A program made the position numbers and the translations under genes. From Mycobacterium kyogaense (GTDB lineage Bacteria; Actinomycetota; Actinomycetes; Mycobacteriales; Mycobacteriaceae), in the NCBI RefSeq assembly GCF_003254575.1, contig NZ_QJUA01000021.1:27516-91515 (forward strand): a DNA stretch of 64,000 bases. Reading direction: 5' to 3'. Of this stretch, positions 18,784 through 27,708 are shown in pieces. The notes under the pieces are model-generated. The model was given only the letters and a program-made list of their open reading frames with translations, searched no databases and was not told the origin of the DNA. Numbering within the stretch: position 1 is the stretch's first letter; every line of letters begins with the position of its first letter.

Positions 18784-18788
18784 GGTTA
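18783..18788 (-). promoter_or_regulatory. -10 element for the IclR gene
   Basis: Read on the minus strand this is TAACCT, ending seven bases before the GTG start. The CCAGCAC-N3-GTGCTGG palindrome fills the space immediately upstream, where a -35 to -10 spacer would lie. Confidence 0.4.
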
Positions 18789-18805
18789 CCAGCACACAGT
18801 GCTGG
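18789..18805. promoter_or_regulatory. Palindrome CCAGCAC-N3-GTGCTGG in the IclR promoter
   Basis: Perfect 7-bp arms with spacer ACA, placed between the expected -35 and -10 of the IclR gene. It shares only the CAC/GTG inner bases with the two TTCAC-N3-GTGAA sites, so it may be a second-class site for the same protein or a different one. Confidence 0.5.
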
Positions 18806-18827
18806 ACCAGCCTGGTGGCGCGTCCTG

Positions 18828-18856
18828 TTGACGGAGCGGTTGGCCTGCGTTAGATT
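18828..18856 (+). promoter_or_regulatory. SigA-type promoter of the 18922-23509 operon
   Basis: TTGACG (18828-18833), a 17-base spacer and TAGATT (18851-18856) form a good housekeeping promoter. Start of transcription would be near 18863, with the operator at 18876-18888 about 13-25 bases downstream. Confidence 0.55.
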
Positions 18857-18875
18857 TCATTCAGCGCATAAGTAC

Positions 18876-18888
18876 TTCACTGAGTGAA
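18876..18888. promoter_or_regulatory. Operator copy 2, TTCAC-TGA-GTGAA
   Basis: Perfect inverted repeat with the same arms and spacing as the copy at the IclR start codon. It is followed at once by the 10-bp palindrome ATTGCGCAAT (18890-18899). Placed just after the predicted transcription start, it fits a repressor roadblock. Confidence 0.55.
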
Positions 18889-18921
18889 AATTGCGCAATC
18901 ACTGATCCTGAAGGAGACGCA

Positions 18922-19884
18922 ATGCCCACCGCAGCCGACATCCGCTCATCGAGGGTCGACGGGGCCGCCATCCTGGCGTCCCAAGGCCTTCTGTCGGCCG
19001 ATGACTACTCGCTTGCCACGTCGACCAAGTCGTTCGACGACGGTGGGCAGTACCGCCTCGAAATCTCTGGCGTGGAACGTCTTTCGACGCTAGAGGTGAT
19101 GCTGGACGAGGCCGCGAAGCAGGACGTCTTCATTCACCGCGTGATCGCCTTCGGCGGCGGCACCACGCTGCTCAACACCAGCGAACTCAGCGATGTGGCG
19201 GCGTTGGCCGCCGAGAACCACATCGAACTGATCGCCGTTCCCGGGCCGCGTACCGGGTGGGATCTCGGCCGCCAGGCGCTGAGCACCGAAGGGACGGCCG
19301 GTGGCCGCCGCGTCCGCGGTCTGGACAACGTGCGCTACTTGCTCGACGACTACCTGCGGATCTTCTCCACCGGCATCCGCGGCGTCCTGGTGTGGGACGA
19401 AGGAGTCCTCGACATCCTCAACAAGGCGCGCGACGCCGGGCACATCCCGGCGGATGCCAAGTTCAAGATCTCGGTCTACGCAGGACACGCCAACCCCGCC
19501 TCGATCCGGATTCTCGCCGATCTCGGTGCAGACAGCGTGAATCCGGTGGGAGACCTGAGCCGCCCGATGCTCGCCGCCATCCGCCGCGCGGTCGATGTGC
19601 CGCTGGACGTGTGGGCCGAGACGTTCGAATCGTTCGGCGGGATGAATCGGCTGTGGGAAGCCGGTGACATCGCCCGCGTCGCGGGTCCGGTCTACTTCAA
19701 GATCGAGCCGGGCGAATCCGAAGCCGTCATGTACAACGGCTGGGTGCGGCCGGAGTTCCATGAGGAGCTCATCCGCCACAAGGTGCGCCACGCCGCGATT
19801 CTCAACGAGCTCGCCCGCTCGAGCAGCCCCGACGTGGTCGTGTCCCCGCGGCCCCGTGCCGCCAGCCCCGCACTCGCCAACTGA
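18922..19884 (+). CDS. TIM-barrel protein, U32-peptidase-like family, function unknown
   Basis: A 320-residue protein opening the operon. Seen: a beta/alpha-barrel pattern of repeats (IHRVIAFGGGTTLL, IELIAVPGPRTGWDLGR, RGVLVWDEGVLDIL, KFKISVYAGHANPASIRILADLGADSVNPV, VPLDVWAETFESFGGM, VYFKIEPGESEAV). Conserved-looking polar residues sit at strand ends, as in a barrel active site. The fold resembles barrel proteins annotated as U32 peptidases, but no protease role is evident and its neighbours are catabolic enzymes. AAGGAGA precedes the ATG. It may be a lyase, isomerase or epimerase feeding the aldolase; that is a guess from position. Confidence 0.75.
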   Translation: MPTAADIRSSRVDGAAILASQGLLSADDYSLATSTKSFDDGGQYRLEISGVERLSTLEVMLDEAAKQDVFIHRVIAFGGGTTLLNTSELSDVAALAAENHIELIAVPGPRTGWDLGRQALSTEGTAGGRRVRGLDNVRYLLDDYLRIFSTGIRGVLVWDEGVLDILNKARDAGHIPADAKFKISVYAGHANPASIRILADLGADSVNPVGDLSRPMLAAIRRAVDVPLDVWAETFESFGGMNRLWEAGDIARVAGPVYFKIEPGESEAVMYNGWVRPEFHEELIRHKVRHAAILNELARSSSPDVVVSPRPRAASPALAN

Positions 19885-19905
19885 CATCGACGGCGACCAG
19901 TCACC

Positions 19906-20847
19906 ATGAGATACCACGCCGCCGTGATCGGCTCCGGCAACATCGGAACCGATCTGATGCTCAAGTTGCGGAGATCGGCCGTGCTGGACATCACCGCGAT
20001 GGTCGGCATCGACCCGGACAGTGACGGGCTCGCTCGCGCGGCCGACCTCGGTGTGGCGGTCACGGCAGATGGGGTGACCGGCCTACTGGCCATGCCCGCC
20101 TTCGACGACGTCGCCGTCGTCTTCGACGCAACCAGTGCAGCGGCCCACCGCCACAACGATGCTGCGCTGCGCGGCACGGGTCGCCTGATGGTGGACCTCA
20201 CCCCGGCGGCCATCGGCCCCTTCGTGGTACCCGCGGTCAACATGGCTGAGCTGACCGGGCAGCGCAACCTCAACATGGTGACCTGTGGTGGGCAGGCGAC
20301 CGTTCCGATCGTCGCCGCGCTGTCGTCGGTGACCAGGGTGCACTACGCAGAGATCGTGGCCTCGATCTCGTCGCGGTCGGCGGGCCCGGGCACTCGCGCC
20401 AACATCGACGAGTTCACGCAGACCACCGCGCGGGCGATAGAGACTGTCGGTGGCGCGGCACGCGGAAAGGCGATCATCATTCTCAACCCGGCGGAACCGC
20501 CGATGATCATGCGGGACACCGTCAGTGCCCTGGTGTCGGCGGGAGACCAGGCGGTGATCGCCGCTGCGGTGGCCGACATGGTCGGCGCGGTGGCTCAGTA
20601 CGTTCCCGGCTACCGGCTGCGCCAGCAGGTCCGGTATTCGACTGTGCCGCAGGATGATCGGCGTCGGCGGCTGATCGGTACCACCGTGGCCGCCGACCTG
20701 GCGCAGGTGACCGTGTTCCTCGAGGTCGAGGGAGCCGGCGATTACCTGCCCTCCTACGCAGGCAATCTCGACATCATGACCGCCGCCGCGGTCCGGGTGG
20801 GCGAACGGGCAGTCACGGCCGGGCATCTCGCGCAGGCGGCGCTGTGA
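19906..20847 (+). CDS. Acetaldehyde dehydrogenase (acylating), MhpF/BphJ type
   Basis: A 313-residue enzyme that oxidises a short aldehyde to its acyl-CoA with NAD and coenzyme A. Seen: an N-terminal Rossmann motif [13 protein letters not shown] at residues 9-21, [11 protein letters not shown], the catalytic Cys127 in [31 protein letters not shown] and the C-terminal [11 protein letters not shown]. The length is typical. It overlaps the aldolase gene by four bases, as in meta-cleavage pathways where the two proteins form a channelling complex. Its other usual partner, the 2-hydroxypentadienoate hydratase, is absent here. Confidence 0.92.
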   Translation: MRYHAAVIGSGNIGTDLMLKLRRSAVLDITAMVGIDPDSDGLARAADLGVAVTADGVTGLLAMPAFDDVAVVFDATSAAAHRHNDAALRGTGRLMVDLTPAAIGPFVVPAVNMAELTGQRNLNMVTCGGQATVPIVAALSSVTRVHYAEIVASISSRSAGPGTRANIDEFTQTTARAIETVGGAARGKAIIILNPAEPPMIMRDTVSALVSAGDQAVIAAAVADMVGAVAQYVPGYRLRQQVRYSTVPQDDRRRRLIGTTVAADLAQVTVFLEVEGAGDYLPSYAGNLDIMTAAAVRVGERAVTAGHLAQAAL

Positions 20848-21860
20848 GCACCGGGGGCGCCACCGAGGTCTATGTCCAGGACGTGACGCTGCGTGACGGC
20901 ATGCACGCCGTCGGACACTCGCTGAGCCTGTCCGACACCCGGGCGATCGCCCGCGCGCTGGATCAGGCTGGTGTGTCCGCCATCGAGATCGCGCACGGTG
21001 ACGGCCTGGCCGGCGGCAGCCTCACCTACGGCGCCGGAGCGCACAGCGATGCGGAGTGGATCGCGGCGGCCGCCGACGTCATTCGTACCGCTCGGCTCAC
21101 GACGCTGCTGATCCCCGGTATCGGCACCCTCGACGATCTGCGTGCCGCCATCGACGTCGGCATCACGTCGGTGCGGATCGCCACCCACTGCACCGAAGCC
21201 GACATCGCGCGCCAGCACATCTCCACCGCGCGCAGCCTGGGCCTCGACGTGGCGGGGTTCTTGATGATGGCGCACATGACCGATCCTGATCATCTTGCGG
21301 CGCAGGCCAAGATCATGGAGGAGGCCGGAGCGCTGTGCGTCTACGTCACCGACTCCGGTGGCCGACTCACCATGACCGAGATGCGTGACCGCGTTCGGGC
21401 TTACCGTGATGTGCTCGCGCCGACCACGACGATCGGGGTGCACGCTCATCACAACCTGGCGCTCGGTGTCGCCAATTCCGTTGTCGCGGTGGAGGAAGGG
21501 GTGCACCGCGTGGACGCGTCACTGGCCGGCCTGGGTGCCGGTGCGGGGAACTGCCCCCTCGAGGCGTTCGTGGCGGTCGCAGAGCTCAACGGGTGGACGC
21601 ACGGCTGTGACCTGTTCGCGCTGATGGACGCCGCCGACGACCTGGTGCGACCGCTGCAGAAGCGGCCCGTGCGGGTGGACCGGGAAACCCTCACCCTCGG
21701 GTTCGCCGGGGTGTACTCGAGTTTTCTCCTGCATGCCGAGCGCGTCGCGGCCGAGGTCGGCATCGAGACGCGGGACCTGCTCGTCGAAGCCGGCCGCCGT
21801 TCGATGGTGGGCGGTCAAGAAGACCTGCTCATCGACCTCGCACTGGATCTGAGGGGGTGA
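20844..21860 (+). CDS. 4-hydroxy-2-oxovalerate aldolase, MhpE/BphI type
   Basis: A 338-residue metal-dependent aldolase that cleaves a 4-hydroxy-2-oxoacid into pyruvate and an aldehyde. Seen: [14 protein letters not shown] with the catalytic Arg and metal-ligand Asp, GVHAHHNL with metal ligands His200 and His202, and a C-terminal helical communication domain ([14 protein letters not shown]). It starts with GTG overlapping the acylating dehydrogenase. The real substrate may be a sugar-acid-derived 4-hydroxy-2-oxoacid rather than an aromatic metabolite, because no ring-cleavage gene is in the window. Confidence 0.93.
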   Translation: MSTGGATEVYVQDVTLRDGMHAVGHSLSLSDTRAIARALDQAGVSAIEIAHGDGLAGGSLTYGAGAHSDAEWIAAAADVIRTARLTTLLIPGIGTLDDLRAAIDVGITSVRIATHCTEADIARQHISTARSLGLDVAGFLMMAHMTDPDHLAAQAKIMEEAGALCVYVTDSGGRLTMTEMRDRVRAYRDVLAPTTTIGVHAHHNLALGVANSVVAVEEGVHRVDASLAGLGAGAGNCPLEAFVAVAELNGWTHGCDLFALMDAADDLVRPLQKRPVRVDRETLTLGFAGVYSSFLLHAERVAAEVGIETRDLLVEAGRRSMVGGQEDLLIDLALDLRG

Positions 21861-21955
21861 ACAGTGATCTACCGAAGCGTTCGACCGTTCTCGGTTCGGC
21901 GCCTGGACACGACGTGCCCTCTTCAGACATCGTGACTCACGAGAGACGGAACACC

Positions 21956-23509
21956 ATGGAAAACCTCCCCACGCTTTCGCCACCCCCGCGGCGTCTCGGC
22001 ATCCGCCGGCCCGCCACCTCGGCTGCCGCTCCTGCGGCGGGCAGTCGACGCCTCAACCACGGGCTGAAGAAGAACAGCCTCGGGGTTCCGAGCATCTTCT
22101 TCTACATCATCGCCGCCGCCTCGCCGCTGACTGTCGTCGTCGCGCTCTACCCGATCATCATCGGGGCAGGCAACGGCGTCGGTATGCCCGGTGCGTTCGT
22201 GATCGCGGCGGTCGTGCTCATGATCTTCGCTGTCGGATACGTGGCGATGAGCCGTCACGTCACCAATGCCGGGGCGTTCTATGCCTACGTCACGCTGGGT
22301 TTGGGCCGGATCACCGGGCTGGGCTCGGCGTCGCTGGCCATCTTCGCCTACAACGCCATCCAGGCCGGCCTGTACGGGGGTTTCGGATACTACGCGAGCG
22401 AGCTGCTCAATCCTCTTCTCGGCGTGACGATCCCATGGTGGGTGTACGCGTTCGTGGCACTGCTGGCGTGTCTCGGACTGGGGGTGCAAGGAGTGCACTC
22501 CGGCGCCAAGGTGCTCGGCGTGTTCATGACCCTCGAGGTCACGATGATCACCGTGCTGAGCGTGTTCAGCCTGTTCGGCGGCAACGAACCGGTCTCGCAG
22601 TTCTCCTTGGAGCCGTTCGCGCCCAGCGTCGTGTTCGGCGGCGCGCTCGGGGTGGCGTTGATGTTCGCCCACGCCTCGTTCATCGGCTTCGAGGGATCGG
22701 CCATCTACGGCGAGGAGGCGCGCGACCCCGCGCGCACGATTCCCCGGGCCACCTATCTGTCGATCGCGTTCATGGGCACCCTCTACGCGATCTCCGGCTG
22801 GCTCATCATGAATGCGCTGGGCCTGGACAAGGTGGTCTCGATCGCCACGGACACCGGTGGCAACTTCATCTTCGCGGCCAGCGACACCATCATCGGCCAC
22901 AACATCTCGGTGCTGTTCCAGGTCCTCATCGTCACCGCGACGTTCGCGGCGATCGTGACCTTCCACAACAACGTCTCGCGATACCTGTTCTCGCTGGGCC
23001 GCCAGGGCCTGGTGTGGAAACCTCTGGGTTGGACGCTGCCGCGCCGTCAGACGCCGTGGGTCGCGTCGATCGTCCAGAGCGTCATGGTCGGCATCGTCAT
23101 CATCGCGTTCGCCGTCGCCGGCCTCGACCCGTTCGCCACCCTGTTCACCTGGGCCACGGGTATCGGCACCATCGGGGTGATCTTCTCGCAGCTCGTCGCC
23201 GGCGTGGCGATCTTCGTGTTCTTCCGGAGGTCCGATGTCGACAAGCGGCGGTGGAACACCGTGATCGCGCCGATCCTGGCGGTCATCGGTCTGAGTGCCT
23301 TCTTCGTCTTGACGTTGAACAGCCTCGACATCCTGCTGGGTGTGCAGGGCGCGGTGGCGGCGGTCATGGTCTCGCTGGTGTTCGTCGCGCTGTTCGCCGG
23401 AATGGCCTACGGCGCCTACCTGCGGTTCGTCGCACCGGAGAAATACGAGCTCGTCGGAAAAGCCCTCAACGAACGTGAATTGGATGAACCCGCCCCTGAG
23501 GCGATGTAG
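21956..23509 (+). CDS. APC-superfamily amino acid/amine permease
   Basis: A 517-residue membrane transporter. Seen: about 12 hydrophobic segments starting near residue 45 (FFYIIAAASPLTVVVALYP), the APC-type ASFIGFEGSAIYGEEARDP segment near residue 240, and a hydrophilic C-terminus. The start is set at the ATG at 21956, ahead of a basic N-terminal leader. An in-frame GTG at 21857 overlaps the aldolase stop and would add 33 polar residues with no family support. As the last gene of the operon it probably imports the growth substrate; APC carriers favour amino acids, polyamines and other amines. Confidence 0.88.
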   Translation: MENLPTLSPPPRRLGIRRPATSAAAPAAGSRRLNHGLKKNSLGVPSIFFYIIAAASPLTVVVALYPIIIGAGNGVGMPGAFVIAAVVLMIFAVGYVAMSRHVTNAGAFYAYVTLGLGRITGLGSASLAIFAYNAIQAGLYGGFGYYASELLNPLLGVTIPWWVYAFVALLACLGLGVQGVHSGAKVLGVFMTLEVTMITVLSVFSLFGGNEPVSQFSLEPFAPSVVFGGALGVALMFAHASFIGFEGSAIYGEEARDPARTIPRATYLSIAFMGTLYAISGWLIMNALGLDKVVSIATDTGGNFIFAASDTIIGHNISVLFQVLIVTATFAAIVTFHNNVSRYLFSLGRQGLVWKPLGWTLPRRQTPWVASIVQSVMVGIVIIAFAVAGLDPFATLFTWATGIGTIGVIFSQLVAGVAIFVFFRRSDVDKRRWNTVIAPILAVIGLSAFFVLTLNSLDILLGVQGAVAAVMVSLVFVALFAGMAYGAYLRFVAPEKYELVGKALNERELDEPAPEAM

Positions 23510-23550
23510 ATCGATCTTCGAAGAAGGCGCGCGCGGCTGGGCATTGATAG

Positions 23551-23576
23551 GTACGTTTGTCCTTATCGATACGTAC
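23551..23576. promoter_or_regulatory. Inverted repeat GTACGT-N14-ACGTAC before the TetR gene
   Basis: Perfect 6-bp arms lie 27-52 bases upstream of the TetR start, inside the likely promoter. The length fits a TetR-dimer site for autoregulation. The arms are short, so chance is possible. Confidence 0.35.
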
Positions 23577-23603
23577 GGCTGTTCTTTACGGAAGGGCGAG
23601 TAG

Positions 23604-24176
23604 ATGGCTCCCGGTACCCGGCGCGCGCGCCGACACGACCCCGACAGAAAGGAACGCATCGTGGAGGCGGCGTTGGCAGTCCTGGCCCGTGACGGGGTCG
23701 CCGGCATCACCCACCGTGCCATCGGCGAGGCCGCCGACGTCCCGCTCGGCTCCATCACCTACCACTTCGCCACCCTCGACGACATCGTCAACCAGGCCTT
23801 TCAGGCGCACGTGGAGAAGCTCGCGACGCGCTTCGAAGATCGACTCGCCTCCTGTGATGCGGGCGGCGACCTGATCGAGTGCATCGTCTCCGCAGTCACC
23901 GACGACCTGGCCGCCAATCCGAACGAACTCGCGGTCACCTACGAGCTCTACGGCGACGCGGTGCGACGGTCCGACAACAAACGCATCACCCAGCGATGGA
24001 TGGAGCGCGCAGAAGACGCCCTGTCACAGCACTTCGACCGGGCCACCGCGCGGCTGCTCGACGTGGTCATCGAAGGCGTGATGGTGCACATGTCCATCGC
24101 GGCGCAGCCGATGGCCAAGGACGCGGTGCGCGCGCTGCTGATTACGGCCGCCAATGCCGGCGCCGCTGACAACTGA
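23604..24176 (+). CDS. TetR-family transcriptional regulator
   Basis: A 190-residue regulator. Seen: an N-terminal TetR helix-turn-helix (RIVEAALAVLARDGVAGITH, then IGEAADVPLGSITYHFATLDDIV, residues about 15-62) and a helical ligand-binding domain. It lies 35 bases upstream of the aldehyde dehydrogenase and on the same strand as the next four genes, so it probably controls itself and 24212-29444. A GTACGT/ACGTAC inverted repeat lies in front of it. The ligand is unknown. Confidence 0.9.
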   Translation: MAPGTRRARRHDPDRKERIVEAALAVLARDGVAGITHRAIGEAADVPLGSITYHFATLDDIVNQAFQAHVEKLATRFEDRLASCDAGGDLIECIVSAVTDDLAANPNELAVTYELYGDAVRRSDNKRITQRWMERAEDALSQHFDRATARLLDVVIEGVMVHMSIAAQPMAKDAVRALLITAANAGAADN

Positions 24177-24211
24177 ATCCTTTGTTCGCTTCCCGAGAAT
24201 TGGAGTACGAC

Positions 24212-25648
24212 ATGACTTTTCACAACGAGATGTTCATCGACGGCGATTGGGCCCCGTCGTCGAGCGGCGCGGTCGATCAGGTGCCCGCACCCGCCACCGG
24301 TGAGGCGTTCGCCGAGATCGCCCACGGGACCGTCGACGACGTCGACCGCGCAGTGGCCGCCGCCCACGCGGCGTTCGGAAACTGGGCCCGCACGCCGGCA
24401 GGCGAACGTGCCCGAGCCTTCCTCAAGCTCGCCGACCGCATCGAAGAAGACGCCCGCACACTCGCCGAGATCGAATCGCGCAATGTCGGCAAGCCGATCG
24501 GGTTGGCGCTGGAAGAGATGGAGATGATCCCCGATCACCTGCGATTCTTCGCCGGGGCCGCCCGCACCATGGAAGGCCGCGCGGCGGGGGAGTTCGTGCC
24601 GGGCAAGACCAGCATCATCCGGCGGGATCCCCTCGGCGTCGTCGGCTCGGTCGCGCCCTGGAACTACCCGCTGCTGATGGCGATCTGGAAGATCTCGCCG
24701 GCGCTGCTGACGGGAAACACCCTGGTGCTCAAGCCTTCTGAGCACACACCCTTCTCCGTGTTGCGCCTGGCCGAGCTGGCCGCCGACCTGTTCCCCGCCG
24801 GGGTGTTCAATGTCGTCACCGGTCACGGCGAGGATGTCGGCGCGCGGCTCGTCGCCCACCCGCTGGTGCGGATGTCGTCACTGACCGGGTCTGTCGACAC
24901 CGGGCGGGCACTCATGCGCGCCTCGGCGGACACCAACCTCAAGCGGCTGCACCTCGAGCTGGGCGGCAAGGCGCCGGTGCTGGTGTACCCCGATGCCGAC
25001 ATCCCGCTGACGGTGTCCAAGATCATGGAGGGCGCGTTCTGCAACTCCGGACAGGACTGCATGGCGGCGTCGCGGGTCTACGTGCACGACTTGGTACACG
25101 ATGAACTGGTCTCCGGACTCGAAAAAGCGGTCAAGGCCATGGATCTCGGCGACATCGCCGACGAGAACACCGCGATGGGACCGGTGATCACCGCGGAGCA
25201 CCGCGACCGCGTCGAGGGCTTCGTCGAGCGCGCCAAGCAGACCGGCCACACCGAGTTGATCCAGGGCGACAACCCCGGCACCGGCTTCTACACCGCGCCC
25301 ACCGTGGTCGTCGGGGCGCGCCAGGGCGACGAGATCGTGCGCACCGAGGTGTTCGGTCCGGTCACCTCGGTGACCCGGTTCGGCGACAGCGACGACGTCG
25401 TGGCCTGGGCCAACGACACCGAATACGGCCTGGCCGCTTCGGTGTTCACCCAGGAGATCGGCCGAGCCATGACCGCATCGAGCGAGCTGCAGTTCGGCAC
25501 CGTCTGGGTCAACGACCACCTGCCGGTGACGCCGGAGATGCCGCACGGCGGATTCAAGCAGTCCGGTAACGGCAAGGACATGTCGGTCTACGCACTCGAG
25601 GAGTACACCGAGATCAAGCACGTGATGATCAATCGCGAGAGTGCCTGA
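24212..25648 (+). CDS. NAD-dependent aldehyde dehydrogenase, aminobutyraldehyde dehydrogenase-like
   Basis: A 478-residue ALDH. Seen: VAPWNYPLLMAIWKI, NTLVLKPSEHTPFS, catalytic Glu249 in LHLELGGKAP, catalytic Cys283 in NSGQDCMAASR, and EVFGPVTSVTRF. The sequence around the Cys and the last third resemble gamma-aminobutyraldehyde or betaine-aldehyde dehydrogenases, which act on amino- or ammonium-aldehydes. The start is the ATG at 24212 with TGGAG upstream. It probably oxidises an aldehyde made by the flavoenzyme two genes downstream; that link is inference. Confidence 0.9.
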   Translation: MTFHNEMFIDGDWAPSSSGAVDQVPAPATGEAFAEIAHGTVDDVDRAVAAAHAAFGNWARTPAGERARAFLKLADRIEEDARTLAEIESRNVGKPIGLALEEMEMIPDHLRFFAGAARTMEGRAAGEFVPGKTSIIRRDPLGVVGSVAPWNYPLLMAIWKISPALLTGNTLVLKPSEHTPFSVLRLAELAADLFPAGVFNVVTGHGEDVGARLVAHPLVRMSSLTGSVDTGRALMRASADTNLKRLHLELGGKAPVLVYPDADIPLTVSKIMEGAFCNSGQDCMAASRVYVHDLVHDELVSGLEKAVKAMDLGDIADENTAMGPVITAEHRDRVEGFVERAKQTGHTELIQGDNPGTGFYTAPTVVVGARQGDEIVRTEVFGPVTSVTRFGDSDDVVAWANDTEYGLAASVFTQEIGRAMTASSELQFGTVWVNDHLPVTPEMPHGGFKQSGNGKDMSVYALEEYTEIKHVMINRESA

Positions 25649-25649
25649 C

Positions 25650-25976
25650 ATGGTTGTCAGCGCGATCAACATGTTCCGGCTGCGGCCCGGGGTCGCGCTG
25701 GCCGAGTTCGAACGGTTCTCCGCCGAACTCGACCGGCCGGTCTGCCTCGCCTTCGACGTGGTGCTCTCGTTCGACGTCTTCTTCGTCGACGATCCCGGGC
25801 CCGGCGGGGCCGACGTCATCGAGGTCATGACAGTGACGTCGTGGCCGGGGTGGCAACAGCTTCTCGCCGAAGCGCCCGAATTCGAACCCGTGTTGGCCCG
25901 GTTCGGCGAGCTCGTCGACCCCGACAGCGTCACCACCATTCTCACCCGTCCTTCCGCACTACCCCAGGAGATCTGA
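25650..25976 (+). CDS. Small dimeric alpha/beta-barrel-like protein (RedY-like)
   Basis: A 108-residue protein starting one base after the aldehyde dehydrogenase stop and ending one base before the next ATG. Seen: a ferredoxin-like pattern of strands and helices (VSAINMFRLRPGVALAEFERFSA, FDVFFVDDPG, IEVMTVTSWPGWQQLL) like antibiotic-biosynthesis-monooxygenase and RedY-type proteins, which form dimeric barrels. Such proteins can act as isomerases, lyases or cofactor-free oxygenases. Tight packing between two enzymes suggests it works on an intermediate of the pathway. The family call is tentative. Confidence 0.65.
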   Translation: MVVSAINMFRLRPGVALAEFERFSAELDRPVCLAFDVVLSFDVFFVDDPGPGGADVIEVMTVTSWPGWQQLLAEAPEFEPVLARFGELVDPDSVTTILTRPSALPQEI

Positions 25977-25977
25977 C

Positions 25978-27708
25978 ATGCCCGACAACACCGGGCCGGA
26001 CTACGACGCCGTGATCATCGGCGCCGGCCACAACGGACTGGTCACCGCCAACTACCTGGCCCGCGCAGGCAAGCGCGTCCTGGTCCTCGAAGCCCGCGAG
26101 GTGGTCGGCGGTGCCTGCGTCACCGAAGAACTGATCCCGGGCTCGAAATGGTCGTCGTGCGCGTTCATCGCCGGCCTGCTGCGCCCGGAGATCATCGCCG
26201 AGCTGGAACTGGAGAAGTACGGTCTCGACCTGTATCAGGGAGATGCACTGTCGTACAGCCTGTTCCGCGATGGCACGTCCTTCACGATGTGGAAGGAGAC
26301 CGACCGGACCCTTCGCGAACTCGAGAAGATCAACAAGAAGGACGCCCAGGCGTTCCTCGACTTCGGGGTGCGGCTGCAGCGGTTCGCCGGACTGGTGACG
26401 CCCTATCTGCTCCAGCCCCCACCCGAGCGCTCCGAAGTGTTCGCCGCGTTCGAGGCTGCGGGGGAGCAGACGCTGCTCGACGAGTTCACCCTGCTGTCCG
26501 TACGGGATCTGCTCGACCGGTACTTCGAGGACGAGCGACTCAAGAGCATGCTGACGTTCTTCGGGATGGTGTCCATCTTCGGCGGACCGTCGACACCCGG
26601 CACCGCCTACACCTACGGACACCACTCGTGGGGTGAGTTCAACGGCAACTTCGGGCAGTTCGGCCTCGCCCGTGGCGGCATGGGTGCGATCAGCGAGGCG
26701 CTCGCGGCGGGGGCACGCGCTCACGGTGCGACGATCCGGACCTCGGCTCCGGTCGACACCGTTGTCGTCGAACGTGGGGTGGCCACTGGCGTGCGGTTGG
26801 CCGACGGTTCGATTGTCACCGCAGCTCAGGTGTTCTCGAACGCCGACCCGAAACGTTCGTTGCTCAAGCTTCTCGAACGCGGCGTGTTGCCGGCGCGGCT
26901 GGTGCGTGACGTCGAGAACATCGACACGCGCGGCTCGATGGCTCGAATCCATCTTCTGATCGACGAACTGCCGCAGTATCTTCCGTTCGCCGACGCGTCG
27001 GAGGGGCCTCAGCACCACGGACATCAACTCCTCGGTCCGAGCCGCGAGGCGTTCGAGGAAGCCTACGAGGCGCAACGGCGCGGCACGTTCCCGAGTACCT
27101 TCGTCATCGAGGCCGTCACCCAGTCGGTGACCGACGATTCGCTGGCGCCGCCGGGACTGCACACCATGACACTCGGCATCCAGCAGCTCCCGTCCGAGCT
27201 GACGGGCACCACCTGGGCTGCGGAGAAGGAGAAGTGGGCCGACCTCGTGCTGGAGGATCTGTTCACCTATGCGCCGAACCTGCGCGAGCACATCGTGGAC
27301 CGGGTGGTCATCACCCCCGACGACCTCGACAACGAGTACTTGATCACCGACGGCAACATCTTCCACGGGTCGATGATGCTCGACCAGTTGTTCGGTGCCC
27401 GACCGCTACCTGAGCTCGCGAATTACCGGACGCCGGTGCGCAATTACTATCTGTGCGGCTCCGGCACACACCCCGGCGGCGGGGTGATGGGCGCCAACGG
27501 CCACAACGCCGCCAAGGTGGCGCTCGCCGACGCCGCGGGGGTTCCGGCCGCCGCGGGCCGGGCCCCGGTCAGCGCCGCCCGGGTGCCCTGGCAGCAGCGG
27601 ATGGTGGGCACGTTGATGTCCACCCGACCGGGCCGCTGGGTGGGATACCGGGCCGCGCGGCAACCCGCCCTACGCAAGATCACCGCATACGCCGCACGCG
27701 TCCGATGA
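25978..27708 (+). CDS. FAD-dependent oxidoreductase, PYROXD2/phytoene-desaturase-like
   Basis: A 576-residue flavoenzyme. Seen: an N-terminal ADP-binding motif DAVIIGAGHNGLVTANYLAR (residues 9-28) followed by VLEAREVVGGACVTEEL, a central region with GGMGAISEALA, and a C-terminal GSGTHPGGGVMGANGHNAA that closes the FAD site. This is the carotenoid-desaturase/PYROXD2 branch, whose bacterial members are mostly uncharacterised. No carotenoid gene is near. With an amine-type permease and an aminoaldehyde-type ALDH in the cluster it could oxidise an amine or alcohol; this is inference. It overlaps the dehydratase by four bases. Confidence 0.85.
   Translation: MPDNTGPDYDAVIIGAGHNGLVTANYLARAGKRVLVLEAREVVGGACVTEELIPGSKWSSCAFIAGLLRPEIIAELELEKYGLDLYQGDALSYSLFRDGTSFTMWKETDRTLRELEKINKKDAQAFLDFGVRLQRFAGLVTPYLLQPPPERSEVFAAFEAAGEQTLLDEFTLLSVRDLLDRYFEDERLKSMLTFFGMVSIFGGPSTPGTAYTYGHHSWGEFNGNFGQFGLARGGMGAISEALAAGARAHGATIRTSAPVDTVVVERGVATGVRLADGSIVTAAQVFSNADPKRSLLKLLERGVLPARLVRDVENIDTRGSMARIHLLIDELPQYLPFADASEGPQHHGHQLLGPSREAFEEAYEAQRRGTFPSTFVIEAVTQSVTDDSLAPPGLHTMTLGIQQLPSELTGTTWAAEKEKWADLVLEDLFTYAPNLREHIVDRVVITPDDLDNEYLITDGNIFHGSMMLDQLFGARPLPELANYRTPVRNYYLCGSGTHPGGGVMGANGHNAAKVALADAAGVPAAAGRAPVSAARVPWQQRMVGTLMSTRPGRWVGYRAARQPALRKITAYAARVR

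Noticed and set aside
21923..23758. A 611-codon minus-strand frame opposite the APC permease
   Set aside because: Its composition is that of an antisense shadow and it covers a clear membrane transporter with proper motifs.
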